From assembly GCF_000720485.1 (NCBI RefSeq), contig NZ_JOAX01000004.1, forward strand, positions 310,001-374,000: a DNA stretch of 64,000 nt. Direction: 5' to 3'. Position 1 is the stretch's first letter, and each line of letters starts with the position of its first letter. Below the pieces are notes generated by a model. The model worked only from the letters and a program-made list of their open reading frames with translations. It searched no databases and was not told the DNA's origin. The translations under genes were made by a program, and so were the position numbers. Below are positions 54,563-62,880 of this stretch, piece by piece. The stretch comes from Streptomyces ochraceiscleroticus. Lineage in GTDB: Bacteria > Actinomycetota > Actinomycetes > Streptomycetales > Streptomycetaceae.

Positions 54563-55480
54563 ATGTCCCTTCGCATGTCCTCCAACGTGTCGTCACGGGA
54601 GCGCCGGCGCACCCTCCGCGGCATCGCCCTGGCCACCGCGGCCGTCACCGCCGCACTGAGCTGGGCTCCCGGTTCCGCCGCCGCGGCGCCCCCACCCGAT
54701 GCACCCACCGCGGCGATACGCGCCGTGACCTTCGAGGACACCTTCGACGGGCCCGCCGGGTCAGCGGTCGACGGCGGTAAGTGGCAGACCGAGACCGGTG
54801 ACAACGTCAACAACCACGAGCGGCAGTACTACACGGCGGGCAATGCCAACGCCGCGCTGAACGGCCAGGGCCAACTGGTCATCACCGCGCGCCGCGAGAA
54901 CCCGGGCAACTACCAGTGCTGGTACGGGCGTTGTGAGTACACCTCGGCGCGGCTGAATACCGCAGGCCGCTTCACCTCGACCTACGGCCACGTCGAGGCG
55001 CGGATGAAGGTGCCGCGCGGCCAGGGGATGTGGCCGGCGTTCTGGATGCTCGGCGACGACATCGGCCAGGTCGGCTGGCCCAACAGCGGCGAGATCGACA
55101 TCATGGAGAACGTCGGCTTCGAGCCGGGCACGGTGCACGGCACGCTCCACGGCCCCGGTTACTCGGGCAGCGGCGGCATCGGCGCGGCGTACTCCCTCCC
55201 GAACGGGCAGGCATTCGCCGACGACTTCCACACCTTCGCCATCGACTGGGCGCCGGACTCCATCACCTGGTCCGTGGACGGAACCGTCTACCAGCGCCGC
55301 ACGCCCGCCGATCTCGGCGGCAAGACCTGGGTGTTCAACAAGCCCTTCTTCCTCATCCTCAACCTGGCCGTCGGCGGCTACTGGCCCGGCGACCCCGACG
55401 GCTCGACGTCCTTCCCGCAACAACTCGTCGTCGACCACGTCCGCGTCACGACCTCCGACACGGCCGGGAGCGCGTTCTAA
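54563..55480 (+). CDS. Secreted glycoside hydrolase family 16 (endo-beta-1,3-glucanase type)
   Basis: 305 aa. Sec signal peptide (RRRTLRGIALATAAVTAALS, cleavage near GSAAAA-PP), then a single GH16 jelly roll. The active-site block GEIDIMENVG gives Glu177 as nucleophile and Glu182 as acid/base, and MWPAFWMLG, HTFAIDWAPDSITWSVDG and FLILNLAVGGYWPG complete the family pattern. Cleaves beta-1,3- or mixed-linked glucan outside the cell. GAGGCGGG lies just upstream of ATG 54563. The LacI-type operator suggests induction by a sugar breakdown product. A VOC gene follows 9 bp downstream. Confidence 0.94.
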   Translation: MSLRMSSNVSSRERRRTLRGIALATAAVTAALSWAPGSAAAAPPPDAPTAAIRAVTFEDTFDGPAGSAVDGGKWQTETGDNVNNHERQYYTAGNANAALNGQGQLVITARRENPGNYQCWYGRCEYTSARLNTAGRFTSTYGHVEARMKVPRGQGMWPAFWMLGDDIGQVGWPNSGEIDIMENVGFEPGTVHGTLHGPGYSGSGGIGAAYSLPNGQAFADDFHTFAIDWAPDSITWSVDGTVYQRRTPADLGGKTWVFNKPFFLILNLAVGGYWPGDPDGSTSFPQQLVVDHVRVTTSDTAGSAF

Positions 55481-55489
55481 GGTACGCAC

Positions 55490-55858
55490 ATGGATCTCAC
55501 GGCGATCACACTCGATTGCTCCGACCCCTTGGCGCTGGCCGCGTTCTACCAGCAGGCAACCGGGCTCGAGTGGCACGAAAAATCCCACCGCGAGTTCGCG
55601 GGGCTCCGCGGCGGGGACGGGCTCCTCATCGGTTTCCAGCGGGTCGCCGGCTACCGGGCTCCGCGCTGGCCCGACCAGGCCGTACCGCAGCAGATCCACC
55701 TCGACTTCGCGGTCGACGACCTCGACGAGGCCGAGGCCCGGCTGCTGGAGCTCGGCGCGGTCAAGCCGGAGTACCAGCCGGGCGGCGACAGATGGCGGGT
55801 CCTCGCCGACCCGGCCGGGCATCCCTTCTGCCTGACCAGACGGAACAAAGGGGCTTGA
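55490..55858 (+). CDS. VOC-superfamily (glyoxalase/bleomycin-resistance-like) protein
   Basis: 122 aa, two beta-alpha-beta-beta-beta modules: LTAITLDCSDPLALAAFYQQATGLEW and QQIHLDFAVDDLDEAEARLLELGA, ending VLADPAGHPFCL. Role of this small subgroup is not defined; many are orphan metal-dependent or binding proteins. It lies 9 bp after the glucanase stop and may be cotranscribed with it, though no functional link is evident. Confidence 0.88.
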   Translation: MDLTAITLDCSDPLALAAFYQQATGLEWHEKSHREFAGLRGGDGLLIGFQRVAGYRAPRWPDQAVPQQIHLDFAVDDLDEAEARLLELGAVKPEYQPGGDRWRVLADPAGHPFCLTRRNKGA

Positions 55859-55862
55859 GGCT

Positions 55863-55888
55863 GAGCGGCCCGTCGGGTCAAGCGCTCA
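55863..55888. terminator. Weak inverted repeat at convergent gene ends
   Basis: TGAGCG (55863-55868) and CGCTCA (55883-55888) can pair around a loop that itself contains CCCG-T-CGGG. It lies between the convergent VOC and exporter genes and overlaps the exporter stop, so a terminator is possible but the stem is short. Confidence 0.3.
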
Positions 55889-58048
55889 CTCGTGGCCGAG
55901 TTCCACGTCGTGGCTGAGCACTCCCTGGCCGGTCACCGTCAGGGCGGCGGCGGCCGGTGGGTAGCCGCCGGCTATCAGTGTGTACTCGCCGGGGTTCAGG
56001 TCCTTGAAGGCGTAGTTGCCGTCGTTGCCGGTGGTCGCGGTGCCCGCGACATTGCCTGCCGCGTCGACCAGTGTGACCCGTGCACCGGCCAGCGGGCCGT
56101 GGTCCGCGCCGGTCCTGATCGTGCCCTGGACGTGCGTGCCGGCGGGCTGGGCGGCGGCGCCGGAGAGTTGGACGTCGTGGCCGAGCGGCCCGTCGCCGAC
56201 GATCACGGTGGACGCCTGCGGCCGGTGCCCGTCTGCGGCGGCGATCAGTACGTAGCTGCCGGCGGCGGGTACCGCCAGGTCGTATCCCCCGTCCGGCCGC
56301 ACCGGCATGCGCCCCAACTGCCGCCCCTGCGGGGAGATCAGGGTGACGATGGCGGTATTGGCCGCGACGCCGTCGGCGTACCGCACGAAGCCGTGAACCC
56401 GGCTTCCCCCAGGCTGGACGTCTTCCTGAACAGGGTCCTGAACGCGTTCCCGGCCATCCGTGCCCGCCGCCTCCTGCAACGCGTTCGCCGTCTTCAGCGG
56501 TATCTCCCTGATGCACAGGGCCAGCAGGAATGCCATGAAGGCGAACGGGGCGGCGTAGAGGAAGACATCGGCGATGCCGTGCCCGTAGCTGCTTTCGACG
56601 ATTCCGCGGATCGCGGGAGGGAGCTTCGTCAGGTCGGGGATGTTGCCCCCGCCGTGCGCGTGCGGCATCGGGATGCCGAGCGAGGTGAAGCCGTCCTTCA
56701 TGTACTGGCTGATCCGCGTGCTGAGCGCGGCGCCGAGTGCGGAGACGCCGATGGCGCCGCCCAGGGTGCGGAAGAACGTGACGAGCGAGCTGGCCGCGCC
56801 CAGGTCCTTCGGGGCGACCTGGTTCTGTACCGCGAGTACCAGGTTCTGCTGCATCAGGCCGATGCCGATGCCGAGTACGGTCATGTAGACGACGACCTGC
56901 CAGTACGGGGTGTCGTACCGCATCAGGCCCAGCGTCGCCGCGCCGCCGGTCAGGAAGAGCCCGCCGCCGACGAGGAATATCTTCCAGCGCCCGGTGCGGG
57001 TGATGATCCGGCCCGAGCCCATCGAGGCGACGAGCAGCCCCGCCACCATCGGGATGGTCGAGACGCCCGACATGGTCGGGGTCTTGCCGCGGGAGAGCTG
57101 GAAGTACTGGCTGAGGAAGACGGTGCCCGCGAACATTGCGACGCCGACGAAGACACTGGCGAGGGAGGTGAGTGTGATGGTCGCGTTGCGGAACAGCCGC
57201 AGCGGGATGATCGGTTCGCTCGCGCGGGTCTCGACGAAGAGGAAGAGCAGGCCCAGGACGGCGGCTCCTGGCACCATCAGATACGTCTGCCAGGACAGCC
57301 AGTCGTACGTGTCGCCGGCCAGCGTGACCCACACCATCAGCAGGCAGACCGCGGCGGTGACGAAGAAGGCGCCCAGCCAGTCGGCCTTCACCTGACGCTT
57401 GACCACCGGCAGATGAATGGTCTTCTGGAGCACGACCATCGCCATCACGGCGAACGGCACCACCGCGTAGAAGCACCAACGCCAGCCGAGCCAGTCGGTG
57501 TCGGTGATGACACCGCCGATCAGCGGGCCGGACACGGTACCGACGGCATACGTCGCGCCGAGGTAGCCGCTGTACCGGCCGCGCTCACGCGGCGACACCA
57601 TGGCCGCCATGATCACCTGTGACAGCGCGGACAGTCCGCCCGCGCCGATGCCCTGCACCACGCGGCAGGCGATCAGCATCCCGGCGTTCTGCGAGAAGCC
57701 GGCGACGATCGAGGCGACGATGTAGAGCAGCAGCGCGAACTGGACCAGGAGCTTCTTGCTCACAAGGTCCGACATCTTGCCCCAGAGCGGGGTGGTCGCC
57801 GTGACCGAGAGCAGTGCCGCCGTGACGACCCAGGTGTACGCGCTCTGCCCGCCGCCGACGTCGGCGAGGATGGTCGGCAGCGCCGAGGAGACGATGGTGG
57901 AGGACAGCACCGCGACGAACATTCCGAGCATGAGCCCGGAGAGCGCCTCCATGATCTGCCGGTGGGACATGGGGGCGGCGTGCGCGCCCTGTCCCCCGTG
58001 CCGGGATCCGCCGGACCGCGCCTCTGCGGATGCTGTTGTTGTCGTCAT
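55886..58048 (-). CDS. DHA2-family MFS exporter with C-terminal carboxypeptidase-regulatory-like domains
   Basis: 720 aa. Residues about 30-540 are a 14-helix DHA2 drug exporter: TIVSSALPTILADVGG (motif D1 region), LWGKMSDLVSKK (motif A), RVVQGIGAGGLSAL (motif B) and GATYAVGTVSGPLIGG (motif C). The last 160 residues hold two beta-sandwich modules (VHGFVRYADGVAANTAIVTL; VQGTIRTGADHGPLAGARVTL, GNYAFKDLNPGEYTLIAGG) of the CarboxypepD_reg type. This is an uncommon extension for an exporter. GAGGAAGG lies just before ATG 58046-58048, and an inverted repeat lies 30 bp upstream. Confidence 0.92.
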   Translation of the reverse strand: MTTTTASAEARSGGSRHGGQGAHAAPMSHRQIMEALSGLMLGMFVAVLSSTIVSSALPTILADVGGGQSAYTWVVTAALLSVTATTPLWGKMSDLVSKKLLVQFALLLYIVASIVAGFSQNAGMLIACRVVQGIGAGGLSALSQVIMAAMVSPRERGRYSGYLGATYAVGTVSGPLIGGVITDTDWLGWRWCFYAVVPFAVMAMVVLQKTIHLPVVKRQVKADWLGAFFVTAAVCLLMVWVTLAGDTYDWLSWQTYLMVPGAAVLGLLFLFVETRASEPIIPLRLFRNATITLTSLASVFVGVAMFAGTVFLSQYFQLSRGKTPTMSGVSTIPMVAGLLVASMGSGRIITRTGRWKIFLVGGGLFLTGGAATLGLMRYDTPYWQVVVYMTVLGIGIGLMQQNLVLAVQNQVAPKDLGAASSLVTFFRTLGGAIGVSALGAALSTRISQYMKDGFTSLGIPMPHAHGGGNIPDLTKLPPAIRGIVESSYGHGIADVFLYAAPFAFMAFLLALCIREIPLKTANALQEAAGTDGRERVQDPVQEDVQPGGSRVHGFVRYADGVAANTAIVTLISPQGRQLGRMPVRPDGGYDLAVPAAGSYVLIAAADGHRPQASTVIVGDGPLGHDVQLSGAAAQPAGTHVQGTIRTGADHGPLAGARVTLVDAAGNVAGTATTGNDGNYAFKDLNPGEYTLIAGGYPPAAAALTVTGQGVLSHDVELGHE

Positions 58049-58075
58049 GGCCTTCCTCTTGCCGCCCCCAGCACT

Positions 58076-58120
58076 AGTTGGAGAGCGCAACCATAATTCA
58101 CTTGGTTGCTGCATTCAACT
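58076..58120. promoter_or_regulatory. Nested inverted repeats upstream of exporter gene, probable operator
   Basis: AGTTG (58076-58080) pairs with CAACT (58116-58120), and GCAACC (58087-58092) with GGTTGC (58104-58109), centred on an A+T-rich stretch. Such AGTTG/CAACT dyads are usual for MarR- or TetR-type repressors of DHA2 exporters; no regulator gene is adjacent in the window. Confidence 0.5.
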
Positions 58121-58148
58121 GAGCGGGAAGGTGCTGCCGAGGAAGGGA

Positions 58149-58256
58149 TCAGCGCCCCTGTCCGTACCGCCCTCGGGCGATCCGCGTGCCGAGCAGGCCG
58201 AACAGTGCGTCGGCGACAAGGGCCAGGGCCGCTACCCAGAGGGGGACGGACTTCGG
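58149..58256 (-). other. In-frame hydrophobic reading frame directly after the HATPase stop codon
   Basis: After the TAA of the HATPase gene the same frame stays open for 35 codons to a TGA. It would encode one membrane helix followed by a basic tail (VPLWVAALALVADALFG, then ARGRYGQGR). There is no start codon in it. Third codon positions are GC-rich. It may be a former C-terminal membrane anchor cut off by a nonsense change, or coincidence. Confidence 0.3.
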
Positions 58257-58712
58257 TTACGCGGAACCCGGTGCGGGGACAGCCGTGCGCAGGGAAGCGG
58301 CCAGCACGACGGTGGTGCCGCGGTCCCCGGGACCGGGGTGCACCTCGATGCGGTCGGTGAGCGCCTCGGCGATCCGCAGACCGTGACCGCGCCCGGTCGC
58401 CGCCTCCTGCCCGGCGTCCGGTGTGCGCGGCTCCGGGGCGAGCGATTCCGGGGCGGGGACCACCGCGGAGGGGCCGGGGCCCGCGTCGGCGACCTCGCAC
58501 CGCACCTCGCCGTCCGCCGAGCCCACGCTCAGCCGCCCCGCGCCCCCGCCGTGCAGGACCGCGTTGGCCATGGCCTCCAGCACCGCCTGCGCGAGGGCGT
58601 CGCGCACCGGTCCGGGCAGTCCGGCGCGGTGCAGCGTCGCGGCGAGTGTGATCCGCGCCAGGGGCAGGTCGGGGCCTGTGAAGTCCAGTTCCAGCAGCCG
58701 GTCCGCGCTCAC
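58257..58712 (-). CDS. HATPase-fold (GHKL) serine kinase/anti-sigma-type protein
   Basis: 151 aa from GTG 58710-58712, in a GTGA overlap with the MEDS-STAS gene. The Bergerat fold is visible: N-box EAMANAVLHG, CEVADAGPGP and G-box GRGHGLRIAEAL. Such proteins phosphorylate STAS anti-sigma antagonists or bind sigma factors. The coupled STAS-domain protein is the natural partner. The C-terminus ends at a TAA, after which a hydrophobic frame continues. Confidence 0.85.
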   Translation of the reverse strand: MSADRLLELDFTGPDLPLARITLAATLHRAGLPGPVRDALAQAVLEAMANAVLHGGGAGRLSVGSADGEVRCEVADAGPGPSAVVPAPESLAPEPRTPDAGQEAATGRGHGLRIAEALTDRIEVHPGPGDRGTTVVLAASLRTAVPAPGSA

Positions 58713-59650
58713 GCCACGTCCTCCGCTTCCGCCGTGTCTCCCGTGTCCTGCGTATCCTGCGGGTCCGCCACGTGGAGCTCCAGTTGCGGTACGTCGGCGG
58801 AGCCGAGGCCGCGCAGGGCCGTCGCCGGCATCGGGCCGCACCGGACGACGGCCGTGTCCTTCCGTGGCAGCCCGGCGACGAGGTCGAGCAGTTGCCAGGC
58901 GCAGTGCGCCTCCATGTACACCAGGTCGGTCAGGTCCAGCTCGTACCGGGAGGAGCCGCGGCCCGGCCGGGGGCCCAGCGCCTCGCGCAGCGCCCTGGTG
59001 AACTCCTCGCGCGAGCCCAGCTCCGCCGAGCCGGCGATCCGCCGGCCGCCGCCCGGGGCCCGGGTCACCTCCAGCCCGCCCAGGCACTCCATGACCTGGA
59101 GCGGATGGACCGTGCGCGTCGCGGCCACCAGGGGGTCGCCGCACTGTTGCCGGTCGTAACAGCAGAGCGCGGTGAGGTACCCGTCGGCGAACAGCTCCGC
59201 CAGGGACGCCTCGTAGTCGATCACCTCGTCGTCGGCCACCCCGGCGCGCGGTGCCCAGCCCATGTCACCGGCGCCGCGCAGCCGTGGATAGCCGGCCTCC
59301 CGGGCCCGCTCGGCCTCGGCGGCGAAGTCCCGGACCTGTCGCTCCTTGGAGAAGCGGCCGTCCGGGAGGTAGGCGGATGTGTTGCGGTCGAGCACGAACT
59401 GCCCGCTCTTCAGCGCCGCTTCCATATGCCCGGTGCCGCCGTCCAGGCACGCCACGGCATCCTCGTCGTTCAGGTCGCTCGGGTCGAGCAGGAGCATTAC
59501 CTTCTCGCCGCGGGCCAGTCCGGTCCGGGTGAAGGCGGTCAGCACCTGCCAACGACTCGCTCTGTCGGTGACGTCCATGCACGAGTGGTCGCCCGGTTGC
59601 AGCCGCTCCACGGGAATGATCCGGCCGGTCGTGCCGTGGTGTTGGGTCAT
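58709..59650 (-). CDS. MEDS-domain plus STAS-domain regulator
   Basis: 313 aa. N-terminal MEDS (DcmR-type sensory) domain, about residues 15-190: HSCMDVTDRASRWQVLTAF, GEKVMLLLDPSD, RNTSAYLPDGRFS, LTALCCYDRQQ. C-terminal STAS domain, about 225-300: SRYELDLTDLVYMEAHCAWQLL and DTAVVRCGPMPATALRGLG. The usual phosphorylated Ser of STAS antagonists is not obvious (VYMEAHCA). Likely a sensor-type anti-sigma-factor antagonist working with the coupled HATPase protein. GGGAGG lies 8 nt before ATG 59648-59650. Confidence 0.88.
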   Translation of the reverse strand: MTQHHGTTGRIIPVERLQPGDHSCMDVTDRASRWQVLTAFTRTGLARGEKVMLLLDPSDLNDEDAVACLDGGTGHMEAALKSGQFVLDRNTSAYLPDGRFSKERQVRDFAAEAERAREAGYPRLRGAGDMGWAPRAGVADDEVIDYEASLAELFADGYLTALCCYDRQQCGDPLVAATRTVHPLQVMECLGGLEVTRAPGGGRRIAGSAELGSREEFTRALREALGPRPGRGSSRYELDLTDLVYMEAHCAWQLLDLVAGLPRKDTAVVRCGPMPATALRGLGSADVPQLELHVADPQDTQDTGDTAEAEDVA

Positions 59651-59861
59651 CGGGCAGCCTCCCCTGTCGTCGGCGTGGTGCGTGCCGGCCGGAACATCCT
59701 TCGCACTGCTCGCTCCGGACATTAGAGAGGCGGCGCCTGCGACACTCTTCGAAGCCCGCTGAATTCCCTCTTTTGGCTATGGCCTTGACCGCTGCTGCAC
59801 CGCTTGTGATCGGAGTCGATTGCCGATTACCTACAGCGGGGCACGTCTCGCGACACGTATG

Positions 59862-59885
59862 CGCACGGGAAGGCATACCCGTGCG
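59862..59885 (+). promoter_or_regulatory. Leader inverted repeat CGCACGGG/CCCGTGCG
   Basis: Perfect 8-bp arms with an 8-nt loop, 48 bp upstream of the HATPase gene on the plus strand; partly extended by flanking CGTA/TACG. May be an operator or the first of two hairpins in the leader. Confidence 0.5.
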
Positions 59886-59894
59886 TACGGGGGG

Positions 59895-59922
59895 CCGGTC
59901 GGTGCACAGTAGGGCCGACCGG
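59895..59922 (+). promoter_or_regulatory. Leader hairpin overlapping the ribosome-binding site
   Basis: CCGGTCGG (59895-59902) pairs perfectly with CCGACCGG (59915-59922). The right arm covers the first two bases of GGAAGGA (59921-59927), the Shine-Dalgarno of the following gene, so folding could lower translation. Confidence 0.5.
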
Positions 59923-59932
59923 AAGGACACCG

Positions 59933-60406
59933 ATGCTCATGCACGTCTGCGCACCCGCCGAACTCGGTCCGCCCACCGCCTATCTCAGTGCCACGATCGC
60001 CGACGATGCCGAGGAGCTGGCCCAAACCCGGCGGGCCGTCCGCGGCTGGCTGGCCGCGAGCGGGCTCGACGAGGCGGCCGACAGCGCCGTACTCCTGATG
60101 AACGAACTGGCCACGAACGTGCAGCAGCACGCTCCCGGGCCGGCGAGACTGCGGCTGTTCCTGCGTCCCGGACTGTTGCGCTGCGAAGTCCTGGACAGCC
60201 ACCGGGCGCTGCCCGTGCTAGTGAGTGCGGACACCGACGCGGAGGGGGGCCGCGGTCTGCGCCTCGTGGACGCGCTGGCCCTGTGCTGGGGCAGCGTCCC
60301 CGCGGGCCGCGGCAAGGCAGTCTGGTTCGAGCTGCCCGTGCCGCGTGCCACGCGGGAAGCGCCCACGCGGGAAGCGCCCACGCGGGCCCACGCAGTGACC
60401 GGCTAG
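59933..60406 (+). CDS. HATPase-fold ATP-binding protein (anti-sigma/RsbW-like)
   Basis: 157 aa. N-box NELATNVQQHA and G-box GGRGLRLVDAL define the GHKL ATPase fold; small single-domain members of this kind are abundant in Streptomyces and act as anti-sigma or serine kinases. GGAAGGA 5 nt upstream supports ATG 59933; a second ATG is at 59939. Divergent from the MEDS-STAS/HATPase pair, so the three may form one signalling set. The tail carries a tandem TREAP repeat. Its stop shares the tetranucleotide CTAG with the stop of the convergent GH3 gene. Confidence 0.88.
   Translation: MLMHVCAPAELGPPTAYLSATIADDAEELAQTRRAVRGWLAASGLDEAADSAVLLMNELATNVQQHAPGPARLRLFLRPGLLRCEVLDSHRALPVLVSADTDAEGGRGLRLVDALALCWGSVPAGRGKAVWFELPVPRATREAPTREAPTRAHAVTG
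60349..60386 (+). repeat. 15-bp tandem repeat at the 3' end of the HATPase gene
   Basis: CACGCGGGAAGCGCC occurs twice in tandem (60349-60363, 60364-60378) plus an 8-bp partial copy, encoding TREAPTREAPTRA near the C-terminus. Confidence 0.9.
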
Positions 60407-62880
60407 CGGCCGTCCTCGGCCGGTACCTGGGCCCGCAGCCGTACATCGTTCAGCGAGCGGCCGATCTCGGCGGTGTACGTGCCGGGGACCAGCCGCCAGG
60501 CGTACGCCTGCTCGTCCCAGATCTCGGCGGCGCGGCGGGGGACGGCGACGCGTACCTCGGCCGTGCCGCCGGGGGCCGCCGCGACGGTGGCGAAGCCCGC
60601 GAGGCGGCGGGCCGGGCGGTCGGCGGTGTCGGCGTCCGGGGTGGCGAGGTAGACCTGGACCACCTCGCGGCCGGGGCGCTGGCCGGTGTTGCGCACGCGC
60701 ACGGTGAGCGTGCCGAGTTCGTCCCCGTCCGCGGCGGGCGTGTACGTGGCCGTCTCGTACTCCCAGTCGGTGTAGCCGAGACCGTGCCCGAAGCAGTACG
60801 CGGGCTCGGTGCCGGTCTGCTGCCAGGCGCGGTAGCCGATGAACACTCCCTCCTCATAAGGGAGTTCACCCTCTTCGGGGGTGACGCGGGTGACGGGCGC
60901 TTCGGCCAGCAGGGCGGGCCAGGTGGTGGGCAGCCGCCCGCCCGGCTCCTCGGCGCCGAGGAGGACGTCGGCGAGGGCCGCGCCGGCCTCCTGGCCGGGG
61001 AACCAACTGAGCAGCACCGCGGCCACGTCGTTGCGCCACGGCATTTCCACCGGAGAACCGGAGTTGACGATCACGACGGTACGGGGGTTGACCGCGGCGA
61101 CCCGCCGGACCAGCTCGTCCTGGCGGCCGGGAAGGCCGAGGTCCGTACGGTCGAAGCCTTCGCTCTCCACCCGCTCGGTGGTGGCGACCACGACGACCGC
61201 GGTGCCGGCCGTGCGCGCGGCGGCCACGGCTTCCTCGATGAGCTCCTCGGCGTCGCGCCGGGGCTCGCGGTGGACGAGGGCGAAGCCGACGGCCTGGATC
61301 GGCGCGCCCGACATGTCGGGGACGGTGTGGAGGAGGGCGACCTCGACCGGCTGTCCCGCGGTGAGTTCCACCTGGCCGCGCTCCACGGGCGCGCCGAAGA
61401 ACGCCTCGAACGGGTCGTCGTGGTCGGGGACCTCGACGCCGTCGTGGAGCACACGGTCCCCGACGGTGAGCCGGAAGCCGCCGATGCCCTTGGTGCCGAA
61501 GCAGTGCGCGCCGCTCTCGCGCGGGGTGAAGGTGCCGGTGATCTCGACGGTGTGCAGCTCCTCGTGGGTGACGCCGGCGGGCAGGTCGTCGCCGTGCCAC
61601 TGGACCGCGCCGCTGGGCAGCGGGGTCTCCCCCAGTACCCGCCCGTCCCGGTCCCGGCAGACGGCCCGCAGCGTGAATCCCTGCCCCGCGGCGGCGAGTT
61701 CGTCACTCGGGTCGGCGCCGACGCAGTACGTGAGGTCCCCCTCGGGGAGTGCGGCGCGCAGGCCGTCGAGCGGGGAGACGATGTGGTCGGGGAAGACCTG
61801 GGCGGAGCCGCCGCCGAGGACGCGGGCGTCGCGGGCCGCGGCGCCGATGAGGGCGACGGTGCCGGCCGGCGCGGGTCCGAGGGGCAGGATGCCGTTCTCG
61901 TTGCGTACGAGGACGACGGCGCGGCGGGCGATCTCGCGGGCCAGGGCCGCGCCGTCGACCGTGGCCGGGAGGTCGGCGGGGGCGACGGCGGGCGGCGCGG
62001 CGTCGAGGGCGCCGACGCGGGCGGCGAGCCGCAGGACGTTGCGTACCGCGTCGTCGACGAGGGCTTCCTCGACCTCACCCGCGCGTACGGCGGCTGCCAG
62101 CGCCGGGCCGTACACAGTGTTCGGGCCGGGCATGGCCACGTCGAGTCCGCCTTCGATCGCGCCCTTGGTGGAGCGGGCGGCCATCCAGTCGGAGACGATG
62201 AAGCCGTCGAAGCCCCACTCGCCGCGCAGCACCTCGTTCTGGAGGTAGCGGTGCTCGGTCATGGTGGCGCCGTTGACGGAGTTGTAGGCGGCCATGATGC
62301 CCCAGGGGTGGGCGTTCTTGACGATCGTCTCGAACGGCGCGAGGTACAGCTCGCGCAGCGGCCGCGGGGCGACGGTGTTGTTGACGGTGAAGCGCTCGGT
62401 CTCGGCGTCGTTGGCGACGAAGTGCTTCACGGTGGTGCCGACGCCGCCCTCCTGCACTCCGGTGACGTATCCGGCGCCGATCGCGCCGGTGAGGTGCGGG
62501 TCCTCCGAGTAGCACTCGAAGTGGCGACCGCCGAGCGGGGAGCGGTGCAGGTTGACGGTCGGGGCAAGGAGGACGTGTACGCCCTTGCGGCGGGCCTCCT
62601 GGGCGAGCAAGTGACCGGCGCGGCGGGCCAGTTCGGGGTCCCAGGTCGCGGCGAGCGCGGTGGGGCTGGGCAGGGCGACGGAGGGGTCGTCCACGGTCCA
62701 GCGCACGCCGCGGACGCCGATGGGGCCGTCGGACATGACCAGGGACCGCAGGCCGATCTCCGGGAGCGCGGGCAGCGCCCACATGTTGCGGCCGGCCAGC
62801 AGTCGGGTCTTGGCGTCGAGGTCCAGCTTGCCGAGCGCGTCCTCGATGGTCGCGTCGTACGTGTGGTACGGGGGCGTCAT
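60403..62880 (-). CDS. Glycoside hydrolase family 3 beta-glucosidase with PA14 insert
   Basis: 825 aa, no signal peptide, so intracellular. N-terminal GH3 barrel with MSDGPIGVRG, HFECYSEDPHLTGAIGAGYV, VKHFVANDAETER and nucleophile Asp231 in GFIVSDWMAA. The second GH3 domain has VVLVRNENGILPL and ATTERVESEGFDR. A PA14 domain is inserted at about 400-540 (FTLRAVCRDRDG to VALLHT), and a fibronectin-III-like C-terminal domain follows (LTVRVRNTGQRPGREVVQVYL). ATG 62878-62880 has AAGGAG 7 nt upstream. An in-frame ATG at 62929-62931 overlaps the transporter stop (ATGA) and is the alternative. Probably hydrolyses glycosides imported by the upstream transporter. Confidence 0.93.
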   Translation of the reverse strand: MTPPYHTYDATIEDALGKLDLDAKTRLLAGRNMWALPALPEIGLRSLVMSDGPIGVRGVRWTVDDPSVALPSPTALAATWDPELARRAGHLLAQEARRKGVHVLLAPTVNLHRSPLGGRHFECYSEDPHLTGAIGAGYVTGVQEGGVGTTVKHFVANDAETERFTVNNTVAPRPLRELYLAPFETIVKNAHPWGIMAAYNSVNGATMTEHRYLQNEVLRGEWGFDGFIVSDWMAARSTKGAIEGGLDVAMPGPNTVYGPALAAAVRAGEVEEALVDDAVRNVLRLAARVGALDAAPPAVAPADLPATVDGAALAREIARRAVVLVRNENGILPLGPAPAGTVALIGAAARDARVLGGGSAQVFPDHIVSPLDGLRAALPEGDLTYCVGADPSDELAAAGQGFTLRAVCRDRDGRVLGETPLPSGAVQWHGDDLPAGVTHEELHTVEITGTFTPRESGAHCFGTKGIGGFRLTVGDRVLHDGVEVPDHDDPFEAFFGAPVERGQVELTAGQPVEVALLHTVPDMSGAPIQAVGFALVHREPRRDAEELIEEAVAAARTAGTAVVVVATTERVESEGFDRTDLGLPGRQDELVRRVAAVNPRTVVIVNSGSPVEMPWRNDVAAVLLSWFPGQEAGAALADVLLGAEEPGGRLPTTWPALLAEAPVTRVTPEEGELPYEEGVFIGYRAWQQTGTEPAYCFGHGLGYTDWEYETATYTPAADGDELGTLTVRVRNTGQRPGREVVQVYLATPDADTADRPARRLAGFATVAAAPGGTAEVRVAVPRRAAEIWDEQAYAWRLVPGTYTAEIGRSLNDVRLRAQVPAEDGR

